Positions 8,496-17,553 of a stretch of 64,000 nt of DNA are shown piece after piece. The notes below the pieces were generated by a model. The model did not search any database, was not told the DNA's origin, and worked only from the letters and a program-made list of their open reading frames with translations. The translations under genes and the position numbers were made by a program. Location of the stretch: positions 7,694,001 to 7,758,000 of the forward strand of contig NZ_AP022870.1 in the NCBI RefSeq assembly GCF_011764545.1, given 5' to 3'. This stretch comes from Phytohabitans flavus. GTDB lineage: Bacteria > Actinomycetota > Actinomycetes > Mycobacteriales > Micromonosporaceae. Positions within the stretch are counted from its first letter, which is position 1; every line of letters starts with the position of its first letter.

Positions 8496-10050
8496 GACCG
8501 CCTCCGTAGCTCGCTGTGCCGGGGCGCCGCCAGGCACCGGTGCGGGCCTCGATGTAGCGGCTGAGCACGCGCGCGTCGTACCCGACCCGCATGAGCTGCT
8601 CGCGGATCCGCTCGGGCAGGTGCATCGGCACCGCTCGACCGTCGGCGCTCGGGCCGAAGATCGTGGTCGTCGCGATCCGCGCGCCGTCGCCGACCCCGAC
8701 GATCTCCTCGATGTGCGACACGAAGCGGTGCTTGCGGCCACCGATCGCGGTCTCGTCTTCGACCGTCACGTACACGATCAGGTCGAGCGCGTTGCCGGCC
8801 ATCCGCCGGGCCTGCTCGACGGTCATCTCCCGGCCGTGCGAAAGCGCGAGCTCGATGATCCGCTCGCTGACCCCGCCCGGGGTACGCGCGTGGATCGTGC
8901 ACATCGACCCACGGCTGGTGGTCATCGCCTGGAGCATCGGCACGATCTCCCGCGACCGCACCTCGCCGACGATGATCCGCAGCGCACCCATCCGCAGCGA
9001 CACAGGGATCAGGTCGGCGATCGTCACCTCACCCGCCGGCCGCCCGTCGGCGCCGCGCTCGCCGTGCCCCTCGCGCGACTCGAAGCTCATCACCGCGCGG
9101 TGCCGCTGCCCACGCCGGGCCGGAAGCAGCTCACGGCTCTCTTCGAGCAGCACGTACGGCTCGTCGGGCGGGATCTCCGACATCAGCGCCCGGATCACCG
9201 TGGTCTTACCGGCACCGGCCAGCCCGGCGACCATGACGTTGAGGCCGGCCCGCAGCGAGGCGCGCAGGAAGTCGCGGATCAGCGCATCCACCATCTCGTC
9301 GAGGTCGGGGCGGCCACCGGCGATGTCGTCGAGGGTGACGTCGAGCGTGTTGTGCTTGCGGATCACCGCATACGGCCGGTGGCTGACCAGGTAGACGGCC
9401 GCGAGCCGGCTGCCGTCGGGCAGCTGGAGGTCGAGCGTGGGCTTGGACGTCGAGAGTGAACGCTCGGTCGCGCCGGCCCGGCGCGCGGCCGCCTGGAGGA
9501 TGTCGACAAACTCCTCGTCGCTGTCGGCGATCGGGGCGGCCCACTCCACGCCGCCGCCGTGCCGGGTGATCCGTACGTGGTCGCAGCCGAGGATGTGTAC
9601 CTCCTCGATCGTGTCGTCGACCAGCAGCGTCTGGAGCCGGCCCAGTCCGACCAGCTCGGCGGTGACCTGGTCGAGCAGCATCCGCTCCTCGACCGCCTGC
9701 ATCGGGGTTCCGCCGCGCCGAACGGTGTCCGCGTACTCCGAGACGACGGCCACCGCCAGCCGTACCCGCTCGACGTCCTCCTCCTCGGGCGTGAACTCGC
9801 GGCCGCGCTGCCACTGGGTCAGCCGTTCGGTGAGCTGGCGCCGCAGCTCACGTACCACGGAGAAGTCGGCCGGCTGCGGCGGCGGGGGAGGTGCCGGCGG
9901 CGTCGGCCCGGGCGGGAGGGCGGGCACGTTGTGACCGTTGGCGGCCTGGTGGCGGCCGACGTGCACCTGCGGCAGCCGGACCGGTGGCGTGGTCGAGGTC
10001 GCCTCCGGCTGCCGCGTGCGCGGGTCGTGGGTGACCGGCTCAAACCGCAT
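8492..10050 (-). CDS. cpaF: CpaF/TadA, Tad pilus assembly ATPase (frame broken near the end)
   Basis: A secretion ATPase that drives Flp pilus assembly from the cytoplasmic side. An N-terminal Pro-rich segment is followed by the N domain (LVGLGRLQTLLVDDTIEEVH) and the ATPase domain with Walker A (GLAGAGKTTVIRALMSE), an Asp/Glu box (VLLEESREL), and TTSRGSMCTIHARTPGGVSE. In the listed bases the frame misses its stop and runs on out of phase through tadB. One extra base in the G run at 8521-8524 gives the ending RPRHSELRRRS and a stop overlapping tadB. I chose ATG 10050, preceded by a G-rich site and overlapping the cpaE-like stop by 11 bp. Confidence 0.9.
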
Positions 10051-10843
10051 CCGGTACCCCCGCGGGCAGGCTTCGCCAGCCCAGCCGTGCGCGACGACGG
10101 TCGAGGATCGCGTTGATCGGCACCTCGAGGGCGTTGGCAGCACGCATGAGCGGCCGGTTTGCCTTTACCGTCCCGCCCAGCGTGAGTACCTCCGCCGTGC
10201 GCGGGTCGTGCGGCAGCCGCGCGATGACGGGTACCTCCAGCGCCTTGCTGATCTCGCCCTGCGCGTGCCCGTCGCCGACCACCAGCAGGCGGAGCGAGCC
10301 GGCCGCGACGCGATGCTCGCGGAAGTCGCGCTGGAGCGCCGCGATCGTGGCCCGCGCGCTGGAGAGGTCGGGCAGCCGAGCCCCGGTCACGACAAGCACC
10401 AGCGCGGCGGCGCGCAGGATCGGCCACGCCGGGCTGGGCGCGTGCAACCGTCCACAGTCGACTATTACGTCGTACGCCGGCTCGCCCTTTTCCAGCGCGA
10501 GGAAGAAGTCGGCGAAGCGCTGCCACAGTGGACTGACACTGCCGACCTGTGCCGGGTCGACGATGCCGGGCAGCAGCAGCCGCTCGCGCCGGGGCGCGTC
10601 GAGGTCGATCAGCTGGGACCAGAAGTCGTGGCCCAGCCGCCCATCGCGCAACTCGGCCACGGCCAGCTCGCCGATGCCCCGTGGACCAGGCACCGCACCG
10701 CCGAGGTACCCCGCCATGATCGAGCCGCCGGCCGGGTCGCACTCGGCGAGCACGAGCCGCCGGTGCCAGGTGAGCGCACAGGCCAACGCCGTTGTTGTCA
10801 CCCCGGGCGACCCCTTCGGCGAGACCAGCGCGACGATCGCCAT
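10040..10843 (-). CDS. CpaE/TadZ-like MinD-family protein with atypical P-loop
   Basis: 267 residues of the ParA/MinD fold. In Tad systems such proteins position the pilus apparatus. The deviant Walker A reads SPKGSPGVTTTALA: the early Lys is present, but the Lys normally before the Thr pair is replaced by Val. Later motifs include LAECDPAGGS and DVIVDCGRLHAPS (Walker B-like) and LVVTGARLPDL. No receiver domain is present. ATG 10843 follows the SAF-protein stop by 2 bp. ATP binding may be altered or lost. Confidence 0.8.
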   Translation of the reverse strand: MAIVALVSPKGSPGVTTTALACALTWHRRLVLAECDPAGGSIMAGYLGGAVPGPRGIGELAVAELRDGRLGHDFWSQLIDLDAPRRERLLLPGIVDPAQVGSVSPLWQRFADFFLALEKGEPAYDVIVDCGRLHAPSPAWPILRAAALVLVVTGARLPDLSSARATIAALQRDFREHRVAAGSLRLLVVGDGHAQGEISKALEVPVIARLPHDPRTAEVLTLGGTVKANRPLMRAANALEVPINAILDRRRARLGWRSLPAGVPDAV

Positions 10844-10845
10844 GG

Positions 10846-11532
10846 TCAGGCAGCCCCGGTGAGGATGACGGCCAGCCGGTTCTGCGCGGCCAGCGTGACC
10901 ACGGCCGGCGCGTCCCGCCCGGCCAGCGCCAGGTAGACGACCACGGTCGTACGGTCGGGACCCTTGTCGTCCGGCTCGGCGGCGTCGACGACCGTCGCCT
11001 CGTACCGTGTGGTCTGCGACGTGCGCACCTCGCCGGTGGTCGAGGTGTTTTGCGGCGGCGTGCTGACCAGCAGCACCTTGTCGCCGGGGCGCAGCTCCTT
11101 GGCCGGCACCTGGTTGGGCTTGAGGCCGATCGCGACCTGCTGCTGGCCGGGGCCGAGCAGCGGCTTGTCGGTGAGCTGGTCCATCGTGATCAGCGTCCCG
11201 GGCACCAGCGTCACAGCGGCCCGCTTGCCGAGCACGTCGTTGATCTTGTCGGCCGACACCGGCGAGAGCCCGACGCCACCGGCGACCTGCACCGAGCGCA
11301 GGTCGTCCGCGGTCAGCGCGGTGCCCACCGAGACCGGCCGGGCGACGGCGAGGTACGTGCCCGTCGCCCGCACCGAGGTCACGGCGAAGGCCGCGCCCAG
11401 GCCGCCGAGCGCGATCAGCAGCACGGCGAGGCCGAGCAGGCCGGGGCGCATCCGCCGCTGCCGGACGACACGCGGCGGCTCGACCGGCGCGTCGACCGGG
11501 CCCGCCACCCGATGGTTAGCCGCAACGCTCAC
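10846..11532 (-). CDS. SAF-domain (CpaB/RcpC-like) pilus protein
   Basis: 228 residues starting at GTG 11532, overlapping the preceding stop (GTGA). A cytoplasmic Arg-rich N-terminus and one helix (LGLAVLLIALGGLGAAFAVT) precede an extracytoplasmic SAF domain (YLAVARPVSVGTALTADDL, then VTLVPGTLITMDQL), the fold of CpaB, FlgA and RcpC. CpaB-like proteins help in pilus assembly through the envelope. The frame remains open upstream, but that part overlaps the preceding gene and looks non-coding. Confidence 0.82.
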   Translation of the reverse strand: MSVAANHRVAGPVDAPVEPPRVVRQRRMRPGLLGLAVLLIALGGLGAAFAVTSVRATGTYLAVARPVSVGTALTADDLRSVQVAGGVGLSPVSADKINDVLGKRAAVTLVPGTLITMDQLTDKPLLGPGQQQVAIGLKPNQVPAKELRPGDKVLLVSTPPQNTSTTGEVRTSQTTRYEATVVDAAEPDDKGPDRTTVVVYLALAGRDAPAVVTLAAQNRLAVILTGAA

Positions 11533-12434
11533 TCGGTCACCACCTGGAGCTCGTTGATCCGGATGCCGACGGTGGCCTGCCGGGTCTCCGGCCCGATCGT
11601 GCCGGTCACGCCGCTGCTGCTGGTCCACTCGACCGTCCAGGACGTGGTCGCGGTGATGGTGAACTTCTGGCCCGGCTGCTGCTTGCTGGACTTCGTGAAG
11701 ACGTAGCCACAGTCCGGCGAGGGGCCGGTCGCGCCCTTCGGGTACGGCGTGCCGCCACCCGGACAGCTGATCGGCGGACCGCCGTCGCCCAGGTCAAAGG
11801 TCAGGTTGGTGACGCTGGCCGTGATTTCCACGCGCAGCCCACGCTCCTCCGCATCGTTGGAGATCGGCCCCCAAGTGTCGGAACCCTTTCCCACCCAGAG
11901 CCACACAGGGAGTCCGACAAGTCCGGCCCCGTTTGGATCGGGCTTGATCTGGAGGTCGGGCGTGCCCAACGTGATCTCGGCCAGCGCGCTACGGGCCAGC
12001 GTCTCCGGATCGGGTGGCGGCTCGACGCCAGCCGGTGCGTCGTCGAACCACTGCGGCGTCTGCACGCCGGCCAGGCAGGTCGGTGTGTACCAGGCGCCGT
12101 CGGCGCCGCCGCCGGGCCGCGGCGGCAGCTGTGGCTCGGTCAGCTTGTAGTAGCACTCGTCGGACTGGTTGAACCAGCCGAAGACCGGGTCGAAGCAGGC
12201 GATCGGCTTGCCGCCTCGGGTGCAGGTGCGCTCGCCGCCGCCTCCGTCGCCGCCACCACCGTTGTTACCGCCGCCGTTGTTTCCGCCACCCTCGTTGCCC
12301 GGGTCTTCGTCGATGACGTGGCAGCTGTCCGCGCCGGGCGGGCACTCGCCGATCGGCGGGGCGGCGACCGCCGCCGACGGGACCGTGAACACCACGAAGG
12401 CGGCCGCGAGGGCGGCCAGGCGGCGGGTCAGCAT
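11529..12434 (-). CDS. Secreted protein of the Tad locus with Gly/Asn-rich linker
   Basis: 301 residues of unrecognised family. A clear signal peptide (MLTRRLAALAAAFVVFTVPS, cleavage near AVAAPP) is followed by a Cys pair, a low-complexity Gly/Asn/Asp stretch at about 45-66, a Cys-containing middle part (FDPVFGWFNQSDECYYKL) and a C-terminal beta-rich half (FTITATTSWTVEWTSSSGV). Six or more Cys suggest disulfides. It is encoded between the lipoprotein and CpaB-like genes with overlapping starts and stops, so it is probably exported with, or part of, the pilus. Confidence 0.75.
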   Translation of the reverse strand: MLTRRLAALAAAFVVFTVPSAAVAAPPIGECPPGADSCHVIDEDPGNEGGGNNGGGNNGGGGDGGGGERTCTRGGKPIACFDPVFGWFNQSDECYYKLTEPQLPPRPGGGADGAWYTPTCLAGVQTPQWFDDAPAGVEPPPDPETLARSALAEITLGTPDLQIKPDPNGAGLVGLPVWLWVGKGSDTWGPISNDAEERGLRVEITASVTNLTFDLGDGGPPISCPGGGTPYPKGATGPSPDCGYVFTKSSKQQPGQKFTITATTSWTVEWTSSSGVTGTIGPETRQATVGIRINELQVVTE

Positions 12435-12973
12435 GGCTGGTCCTGGTGAACCGCACCGTCGCTGATCAGCCAGCGGCCATCGGGATAGAGGGTCGCGGTG
12501 GCGGTCGCCACGTATCGGCCACCAGCGGCGCCGGGCACGGGCTTTTTGCTCTTTGCGTAGACCATCTTGTATCCCGAGGAGTCGATGCAGTCCTGAATGG
12601 ACACAGTCGGTGGATCGGCAGCCAGGTCGAGGGCGCTCACTCGCGGATCGGAAATCATCTTTCCGGTGCGAATGGCACCGTGTGTCTCAAGGTCGCGCAC
12701 TGTGTCTCTGACCCGGGTGAGGAGCGGATCAGCGAGATATTTCGTCAGCGCGGGATGGGTGGGATCCGGATCCGCCGACGCGTCGCGGGAGGCTGCGAGA
12801 TATCCGTCATACGCGGCCAGTGCTGCCGTCGAAGCAGCTTTCGCGTCCGGGCCGGCGGAGGCGGCCGTGCTCGGTGCGGCGGCTGGAGGCGTGGCCTCGC
12901 CGGCTGACGAACAAGCGCTGACGAGCAGCGCTACAAGGACCGCAGAGGCTCGGCCCAGGTGCTTTGCGGGCAA
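12428..12973 (-). CDS. Lipoprotein heading the Tad operon
   Basis: 181 residues. LVALLVSACSSAGE is a lipobox with the modified Cys near residue 21, followed by an Ala/Pro/Ser linker and a domain with ALAAYDGYLAASRDASADP. It resembles the many actinobacterial lipoproteins with an NTF2-like tail, but I do not recognise a specific family. I chose TTG 12973 because GGAGAGGAA precedes it at correct spacing and it gives a compact signal sequence; the frame is open to 13162. It overlaps the next gene by 7 bp and is the first gene of the pilus operon. Confidence 0.7.
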   Translation of the reverse strand: MPAKHLGRASAVLVALLVSACSSAGEATPPAAAPSTAASAGPDAKAASTAALAAYDGYLAASRDASADPDPTHPALTKYLADPLLTRVRDTVRDLETHGAIRTGKMISDPRVSALDLAADPPTVSIQDCIDSSGYKMVYAKSKKPVPGAAGGRYVATATATLYPDGRWLISDGAVHQDQPC

Positions 12974-13218
12974 CGGTGTTTCCTCTCCCCCTGGCTCGCG
13001 ATTGGCGCCTCCGAACCGCTCGCGTGCCCTTTTCTTTCCCTTGCTGTCTTGCCCCCCAGGCAATTTTTGCGTTGAGAACCGTCGCCGCGCGGTCGGCGGA
13101 CGGATGGTGCTCTCACCCAGATGGGCAGCATAGGCTGACTGCCGCCGATGCAACAGAGGCAATCCAAATGATCACGTGGAGTGATGATCGTCGGCGGCCG
13201 GATGCTGGGAAGGGTGCG
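12974..13218. promoter_or_regulatory. Divergent intergenic region between the Tad operon and the prepilin peptidase
   Basis: About 245 bp with no convincing gene. It must hold the promoters for the leftward pilus operon and the rightward peptidase. I cannot assign -35/-10 boxes with confidence. The part near 13160-13200 (AATGATCACGTGGAGTGATG) is less G+C-rich than its surroundings. Confidence 0.4.
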
Positions 13219-13353
13219 ATGGACATTGATGGGCCGGATCCCGGTATCAACACCTATGTCCACGCGCATCTCGCACGTGTGGCGCCGGTTGGGGTCGGGT
13301 GTGCCAACGTGATCTTCCGAATCTGGCCGTTTACCCTGCGTGGTGCCCCATGA
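13219..13353 (+). CDS. Small ORF translationally coupled to the prepilin peptidase (candidate)
   Basis: A 44-codon frame starting MDIDGPDPGINTYVHAHLAR. GGAAGGG lies 4 bases before ATG 13219, and its TGA (13351-13353) overlaps the ATG of the peptidase (ATGA). The peptidase start has no ribosome site of its own, so this small frame could deliver ribosomes to it. Product function is unknown and no homology is recognised. Alternatively, the real peptidase start differs. Confidence 0.4.
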   Translation: MDIDGPDPGINTYVHAHLARVAPVGVGCANVIFRIWPFTLRGAP

Positions 13354-14066
13354 TCTGGATCGGGGTGGCCGCCATCACAGGATTGCTGCTCGGCCCACTA
13401 CTGCGTGCGCAGGTCTTTGTGCACACAGTGACGGTGGGTACACCTTGGCGGCACACCTGCCCGCACTGCGCGGCGCGGCTGAGTGGCGCGTTCCTCCCGC
13501 CCACCGGCCGCTGCCCGAGTTGCCGCGCGCGGATCGGGCCGCCGCCGGCGCTGGTCGAGTTGGTGGCCGCCGCGACGCTGGCGGTGGTCGCCTGGCGGGT
13601 GCACGAGCCGCCGCCGTTGCTCGCCGTCGCATGGATCGCGCTGTTCGGTGTGGTACTGGCGCATGTGGACGTTGCCGTGCGCCGATTGCCCGACCGGCTT
13701 ACGTTTCCGGCGGCCGGTGGCGCGCTGATCCTGTTTGGACTGTCCGCAGTGGTCGACGGTGAGTACGGCCGTCTGACTTCCGCCGTGGCATGCGCGCTGG
13801 CGTTGGCGGCTTTCTATCTCGTGCTGGTGCTCATCTCACCCAACGGGATGGGTCTCGGGGATGCCAAGGCCGCGCTCTCCGTGGGCCTGGTCGCCGGCTG
13901 GTTCGGCTGGGGAGTGGCGGTTGCGGCGGCGGTGGCTGGCTTCCTGCTCGCCGGCCTGTACGCCACCGCGCTGCTCCTGCTGCGCCGGGCCGGCCGCAAA
14001 GACCACCTCGCCCACGGCCCGTTCCTGCTGCTCGGCGCCTTGGCGGCGATCGCCGCACTGGTATAG
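13350..14066 (+). CDS. Type IV prepilin peptidase (A24 family)
   Basis: 238 residues, an integral membrane aspartic peptidase that would cleave the Flp pilin leader. Two Cys pairs (CPHC and CPSC) in the first cytoplasmic loop match the zinc-type prepilin peptidase/methylase domain. The two catalytic Asp are D107 in AHVDVAVRRLPDR and D171 in GMGLGDAKAA. Several membrane helices follow. It is transcribed away from the Tad operon. The start ATG 13350 overlaps a small upstream frame and lacks a clear Shine-Dalgarno sequence. Confidence 0.9.
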   Translation: MIWIGVAAITGLLLGPLLRAQVFVHTVTVGTPWRHTCPHCAARLSGAFLPPTGRCPSCRARIGPPPALVELVAAATLAVVAWRVHEPPPLLAVAWIALFGVVLAHVDVAVRRLPDRLTFPAAGGALILFGLSAVVDGEYGRLTSAVACALALAAFYLVLVLISPNGMGLGDAKAALSVGLVAGWFGWGVAVAAAVAGFLLAGLYATALLLLRRAGRKDHLAHGPFLLLGALAAIAALV

Positions 14067-14070
14067 GGAA

Positions 14071-14098
14071 GGGCGCCCCGGACCATCCCGGGGCGCCC
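14071..14098. terminator. Bidirectional terminator
   Basis: GGGCGCCCCGG (14071-14081) and CCGGGGCGCCC (14088-14098) form an 11-bp perfect stem with a 6-nt loop, between the convergent peptidase and subtilase genes. Confidence 0.8.
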
Positions 14099-14108
14099 CA
14101 GAAATCAC

Positions 14109-15797
14109 TTACGGGCGGGCGCCCCACCGCGGGTTGGCGGTGACGGCGGCGTACGCGTCCACGACGCCGTACCCGTAGAAGCCGTTGAAGTTCGTGCCGC
14201 CCTCGCAGGTGGCGTTGAACTCGGCCGGCCGACCTTCGTTCGTGTACGTCTGTAGGCGCGGCTCCGGGCAAGCGTGCTCGGCGGCCGTACGCAGCAGCTG
14301 GTTCTCGACCTTCCACGGCTCCAGCGTGAGGCCGCCGCGGTGGCGGTCCCGGGCGCCGAACTCACTGACGATCAGCGAGGCGACACCAGCCGCGTGCGGG
14401 GAGGCCATCGAGGTGCCCTGGAGGTACGTGTAGTAGGCGCACTTGCCGGCCTTGCACTCCTTGAAGACGGCACCCTCGCCGGCCGGCGTGATGTTGCCGG
14501 CCTCGTCGACCAGTCCCTCCTCCTGAAGCACGTGCAGCGGGTAGGTGGACAGGATCATGTTCGCGTCGGTCTGGAACGACGGCGTGCCGAACCCGTCGCG
14601 GAACCAGCCGCCCGGCGCGGACACCGAGATCTGCTCGGTGCCGTAGTTGGAGAAGTCCGACTTCTTGCCGGACGGCCCCAGCGACGACACGCCGATCACG
14701 AACGGACCCTCGGACGGCATGCTCCAGCAGGCGTCGTTGTCGATCTGCCGGGTGTACGCCGGGGCACCGTAGTCGGGGCTGCTCGCATCCGGCAGGGGGT
14801 TGCCCAGGTCGGTGTGTTCGTTGCCCAGGGCACCGACGAGCGTGACGCCGCGCAGATGGGCGTACGTCAGGGCGCGCGTCATGGCCCGGAGGATGGCCCG
14901 TTGCTCAGCCTTCGCGGCCGCGTTGTCGGCGGAGTTGTCGAGGCAGTTGTACAGCCACGGGTCGACGTAGAACGACATGTTCACCACGTCGATGCCGGCG
15001 TCGCCGGCGTACGTGAGAGCGTTGACGACCGGCTCGAGGAAGAAGTAGCCGGAGTCCTGGCCACCCTTGAGCTCGACGAGCGTCACGTTCGGCGCGACAC
15101 CGGAGACACCGAAGCCGTTCACGGCGGCGCCGATCGTGCCGGCCACGTGGGTGCCGTGGCCACCGTCGTCGGTGCCGACCGGGTCGAGGCAGCTGGCCAC
15201 CTCGCACGGGCCGTCGATGTCGGTGAGGTCGGGCGCGAAGTTGCGGGAAAGGCGGGTGCTGAAGTTGGGCGCCAGGTCGGGGTGGCTGGCGTCCACGCCG
15301 GTGTCCAGGATGCCCACCGTGACACCCTTGTCGCCGGGCTGCTTGCGGCGCGACTCGTCGGAGCGCACCATCTCCAGGCCCCAGAGCTTGTCGTCCAGCG
15401 GGTCAAGCCCGGTCCGCGAGTGGCCCTTGCCCTTGGCCTTGCCGGTCGCGTTGACCAGGCGGTTCTCCTGCTCGACCACGTCGACCTTCGGCGCGTGGCC
15501 GATCGCGCGTCGCTGTGCCGCGCCGACCAGGGCGGTGTCCGCGGCGGCGCGGCTGGCGAAGTCGGTCCGGGCGGACTTCACCTGGAACACTCCGACGCCG
15601 TCGTTGCGCGCGACGACAGTGCCGCCGGCGGCCGTGATGGCGGCGACCGCCGCGTCGGCCGCGACACCGTCCTCGGCTACCACGGTGTACTCCGTGGTGG
15701 CCGCGGGTGCCGCGTTCGACGGTCCGGTCGGGGCGATCGCCACGAGGGCCAGCGATGTCGCGGTGGCGACCGCACCGGCCATGAGTCTTCTGCTCAC
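14109..15797 (-). CDS. Secreted subtilisin-like serine protease (S8)
   Basis: 562 residues. A signal peptide (SRRLMAGAVATATSLALVAI, cleavage near SNAAPA) is followed by a propeptide-like segment (YTVVAEDGVAADAAVAAITA) and the S8 catalytic domain. The triad is D165 (GILDTGVDASHPD), H214 (GGHGTHVAGTIGA) and S463 (GTSMASPHAAGVAS). I prefer GTG 15797 because AGAGGA stands about 6 bases upstream; ATG 15803 would leave no spacing. The enzyme probably degrades extracellular protein. It is monocistronic, converging on the prepilin peptidase. Confidence 0.92.
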   Translation of the reverse strand: MSRRLMAGAVATATSLALVAIAPTGPSNAAPAATTEYTVVAEDGVAADAAVAAITAAGGTVVARNDGVGVFQVKSARTDFASRAAADTALVGAAQRRAIGHAPKVDVVEQENRLVNATGKAKGKGHSRTGLDPLDDKLWGLEMVRSDESRRKQPGDKGVTVGILDTGVDASHPDLAPNFSTRLSRNFAPDLTDIDGPCEVASCLDPVGTDDGGHGTHVAGTIGAAVNGFGVSGVAPNVTLVELKGGQDSGYFFLEPVVNALTYAGDAGIDVVNMSFYVDPWLYNCLDNSADNAAAKAEQRAILRAMTRALTYAHLRGVTLVGALGNEHTDLGNPLPDASSPDYGAPAYTRQIDNDACWSMPSEGPFVIGVSSLGPSGKKSDFSNYGTEQISVSAPGGWFRDGFGTPSFQTDANMILSTYPLHVLQEEGLVDEAGNITPAGEGAVFKECKAGKCAYYTYLQGTSMASPHAAGVASLIVSEFGARDRHRGGLTLEPWKVENQLLRTAAEHACPEPRLQTYTNEGRPAEFNATCEGGTNFNGFYGYGVVDAYAAVTANPRWGARP

Positions 15798-15934
15798 ATC
15801 CATTCCTCTCGTTGAGGCTTCAGTTGAGCATCCAAGCGAAGTCATGTTTCGATTCGATCAAGGTAGAGCCTTGGTCAAGGCCGCCGGCCGAAGAGTTTGC
15901 CCTTTCGGACCGCCGTGTGAGTTAACGTCGGATC

Positions 15935-17449
15935 ATGGATCCGCGGGCCCGGCGCTTGTTCGGCGGCACCGCGATCGCGCCCGGCGATCTCGCGGCTAGT
16001 CCGTTCCGGGTCGATCGCGACCGCATCGTCAGCTCGCCGTTCTTCAGCCGGCTAGGCGGCGTCACGCAGGTGATCAGCCCGGGTGGCTCGGGGTTGCTGG
16101 TGCACAACCGGCTCACCCACAGCCTCAAGGTCGCGCAGGTGGCGCGGGCTATCGCGGAGCGGCTGATCGCGGACGAGCGGTACACCGGGCTCCTCGACGA
16201 ACTGGGCGGCTGCGACCCCGACGTGGTGGAGGCGGCCGCACTCGCCCACGACCTCGGTCACCCGCCGTTCGGGCACCTCGGTGAGCAGGTGCTCGACCGG
16301 CTCGCCCGCCAGCGGCTCGGGCTGACGGACGGGTTCGAGGGCAACGCACAGTCGTACCGGATCGTGACAAGTACCGAGATCCGCCGCGCGACCACGATCG
16401 GGCTCGACCTCACGGCGGCGGTGCGGGCGGCGATGCTGAAGTACCCGTGGACCCGCCACGCGTACCCCCACCCCCACCCCCGCCACCTCGTCCCGGCGCC
16501 GCGCGGGGCCAGCCCGCCACCCGGTGACCCGGACAGCGGCTCGGCGAAGTTCGGGTCGTACACGACCGAGGTGGCCGACCTGCGCCAGGCGCGCGAACCG
16601 TTCGCCGGGCGGATCGCCGACTGGCAGCAGACGGTCGAGGCGTCGGTAATGGACACGGCTGACGACATCACGTACGCCATCCACGACGTCGAGGACTTCC
16701 ACCGGGTGGGCGTGCTCCAGCAGGGTTCGGTGGCGACCGAGCTGATCGCGTGGCAGAACGAGCGGCGCGAACTACAGAAGCTCCCCGACGCCGAGCTGGA
16801 GGCCGCGCTGCGGCGGCCCGGCCGGTCGGTGGAGCGGCTGCGCCGCCACCTGCACCGCAAGGACGGGTGGATCAGCGACGACGAGGCGTTCGCGGCGGCG
16901 GTCGAGCAGGTACGGCACGAGTTGGTCGACGGTCTGCTGTCCGCGCCGTTCGACGGCTCGGTGGAGGCCGAGCAGTACGTGGCCCGCTTCTCCGCCCGAT
17001 GGACCCGCCGCTTGATCGGCGCGATCACCGTGGTGCCGGATCCACCGGTGCGGTCCGGGCACGTGATGCTGGCACCCGCGCAGTGGCACGAGGTACAAGT
17101 GCTGAAGTTCGTCCACCAGGGCTTCGTGCTCGCGCGACCTGACCTCGCGCTGCACCAGCGCGGCCAGGCCAGCCTGCTCACGACGCTAGTGGAGGCGCTG
17201 CACGCGTGGCTCCTCGACCCTGACGAGCAGGCCCGCCTCCCAAGGCGGCTGCACGACCTTGTCGAGCTGGCCGACGCCGAGCTGGCGGCCGCCGACGGGA
17301 GCACCCCCGGCCCGGAGCGGGCGGTGCAGGCGCGCGGCCGTGCTGTGATCGACTTCGTCGCGGCGCTCACCGACAGCCAGGCGGTCGCCCTGCTTGACGC
17401 GCTCTCCGGCCGCTCCCGGCAGCTGTGGACGGACGCGTTCGTCCTGTAA
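15935..17449 (+). CDS. dgt: dNTP triphosphohydrolase (Dgt-type HD domain)
   Basis: 504 residues of the deoxyguanosinetriphosphate triphosphohydrolase family, which removes triphosphate from dNTPs. Metal ligands are visible: H62 in NRLTHSLKV and H105-D106 in AALAHDLGHPPFGH. FEGNAQSYRIVT and the DDITYAIHDVEDF block (typical later HD ligand) follow. It starts at ATG 15935. Transcribed alone, 105 bp before the ABC operon. Confidence 0.88.
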   Translation: MDPRARRLFGGTAIAPGDLAASPFRVDRDRIVSSPFFSRLGGVTQVISPGGSGLLVHNRLTHSLKVAQVARAIAERLIADERYTGLLDELGGCDPDVVEAAALAHDLGHPPFGHLGEQVLDRLARQRLGLTDGFEGNAQSYRIVTSTEIRRATTIGLDLTAAVRAAMLKYPWTRHAYPHPHPRHLVPAPRGASPPPGDPDSGSAKFGSYTTEVADLRQAREPFAGRIADWQQTVEASVMDTADDITYAIHDVEDFHRVGVLQQGSVATELIAWQNERRELQKLPDAELEAALRRPGRSVERLRRHLHRKDGWISDDEAFAAAVEQVRHELVDGLLSAPFDGSVEAEQYVARFSARWTRRLIGAITVVPDPPVRSGHVMLAPAQWHEVQVLKFVHQGFVLARPDLALHQRGQASLLTTLVEALHAWLLDPDEQARLPRRLHDLVELADAELAAADGSTPGPERAVQARGRAVIDFVAALTDSQAVALLDALSGRSRQLWTDAFVL

Positions 17450-17499
17450 TTCCCAAGGCTTGATGCACCTGTACCAGCGCAATACCGCCTGGACTCGCT

Positions 17500-17517
17500 T
17501 GTAGTACATGTACTACA
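17500..17517. promoter_or_regulatory. 18-bp perfect palindrome upstream of the ABC operon
   Basis: TGTAGTACA followed by TGTACTACA is an 18-bp perfect palindrome, 36 bp before the ABC ATPase start. It is very probably an operator. The operon carries its own small Xre-type regulator at 19416, which is the obvious candidate; a GntR-type protein encoded elsewhere is an alternative. Confidence 0.65.
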
Positions 17518-17553
17518 GTCCGGAGGAGTCTTTAGACGAGCCGGGGGATATGT

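Noticed and set aside
6391..9459. A 1022-codon open frame on the plus strand across the Tad genes
   Set aside because: It is antisense to well-supported tadE, flp, tadC, tadB and cpaF genes and has shadow-type composition.
6727..10143. A single 1138-residue protein combining CpaF and TadC
   Set aside because: It arises because one base is missing near the end of cpaF. The stretch over tadB is out-of-frame Arg/Pro/Ala-rich sequence, while tadB has a proper protein in another frame with coupled start and stop.
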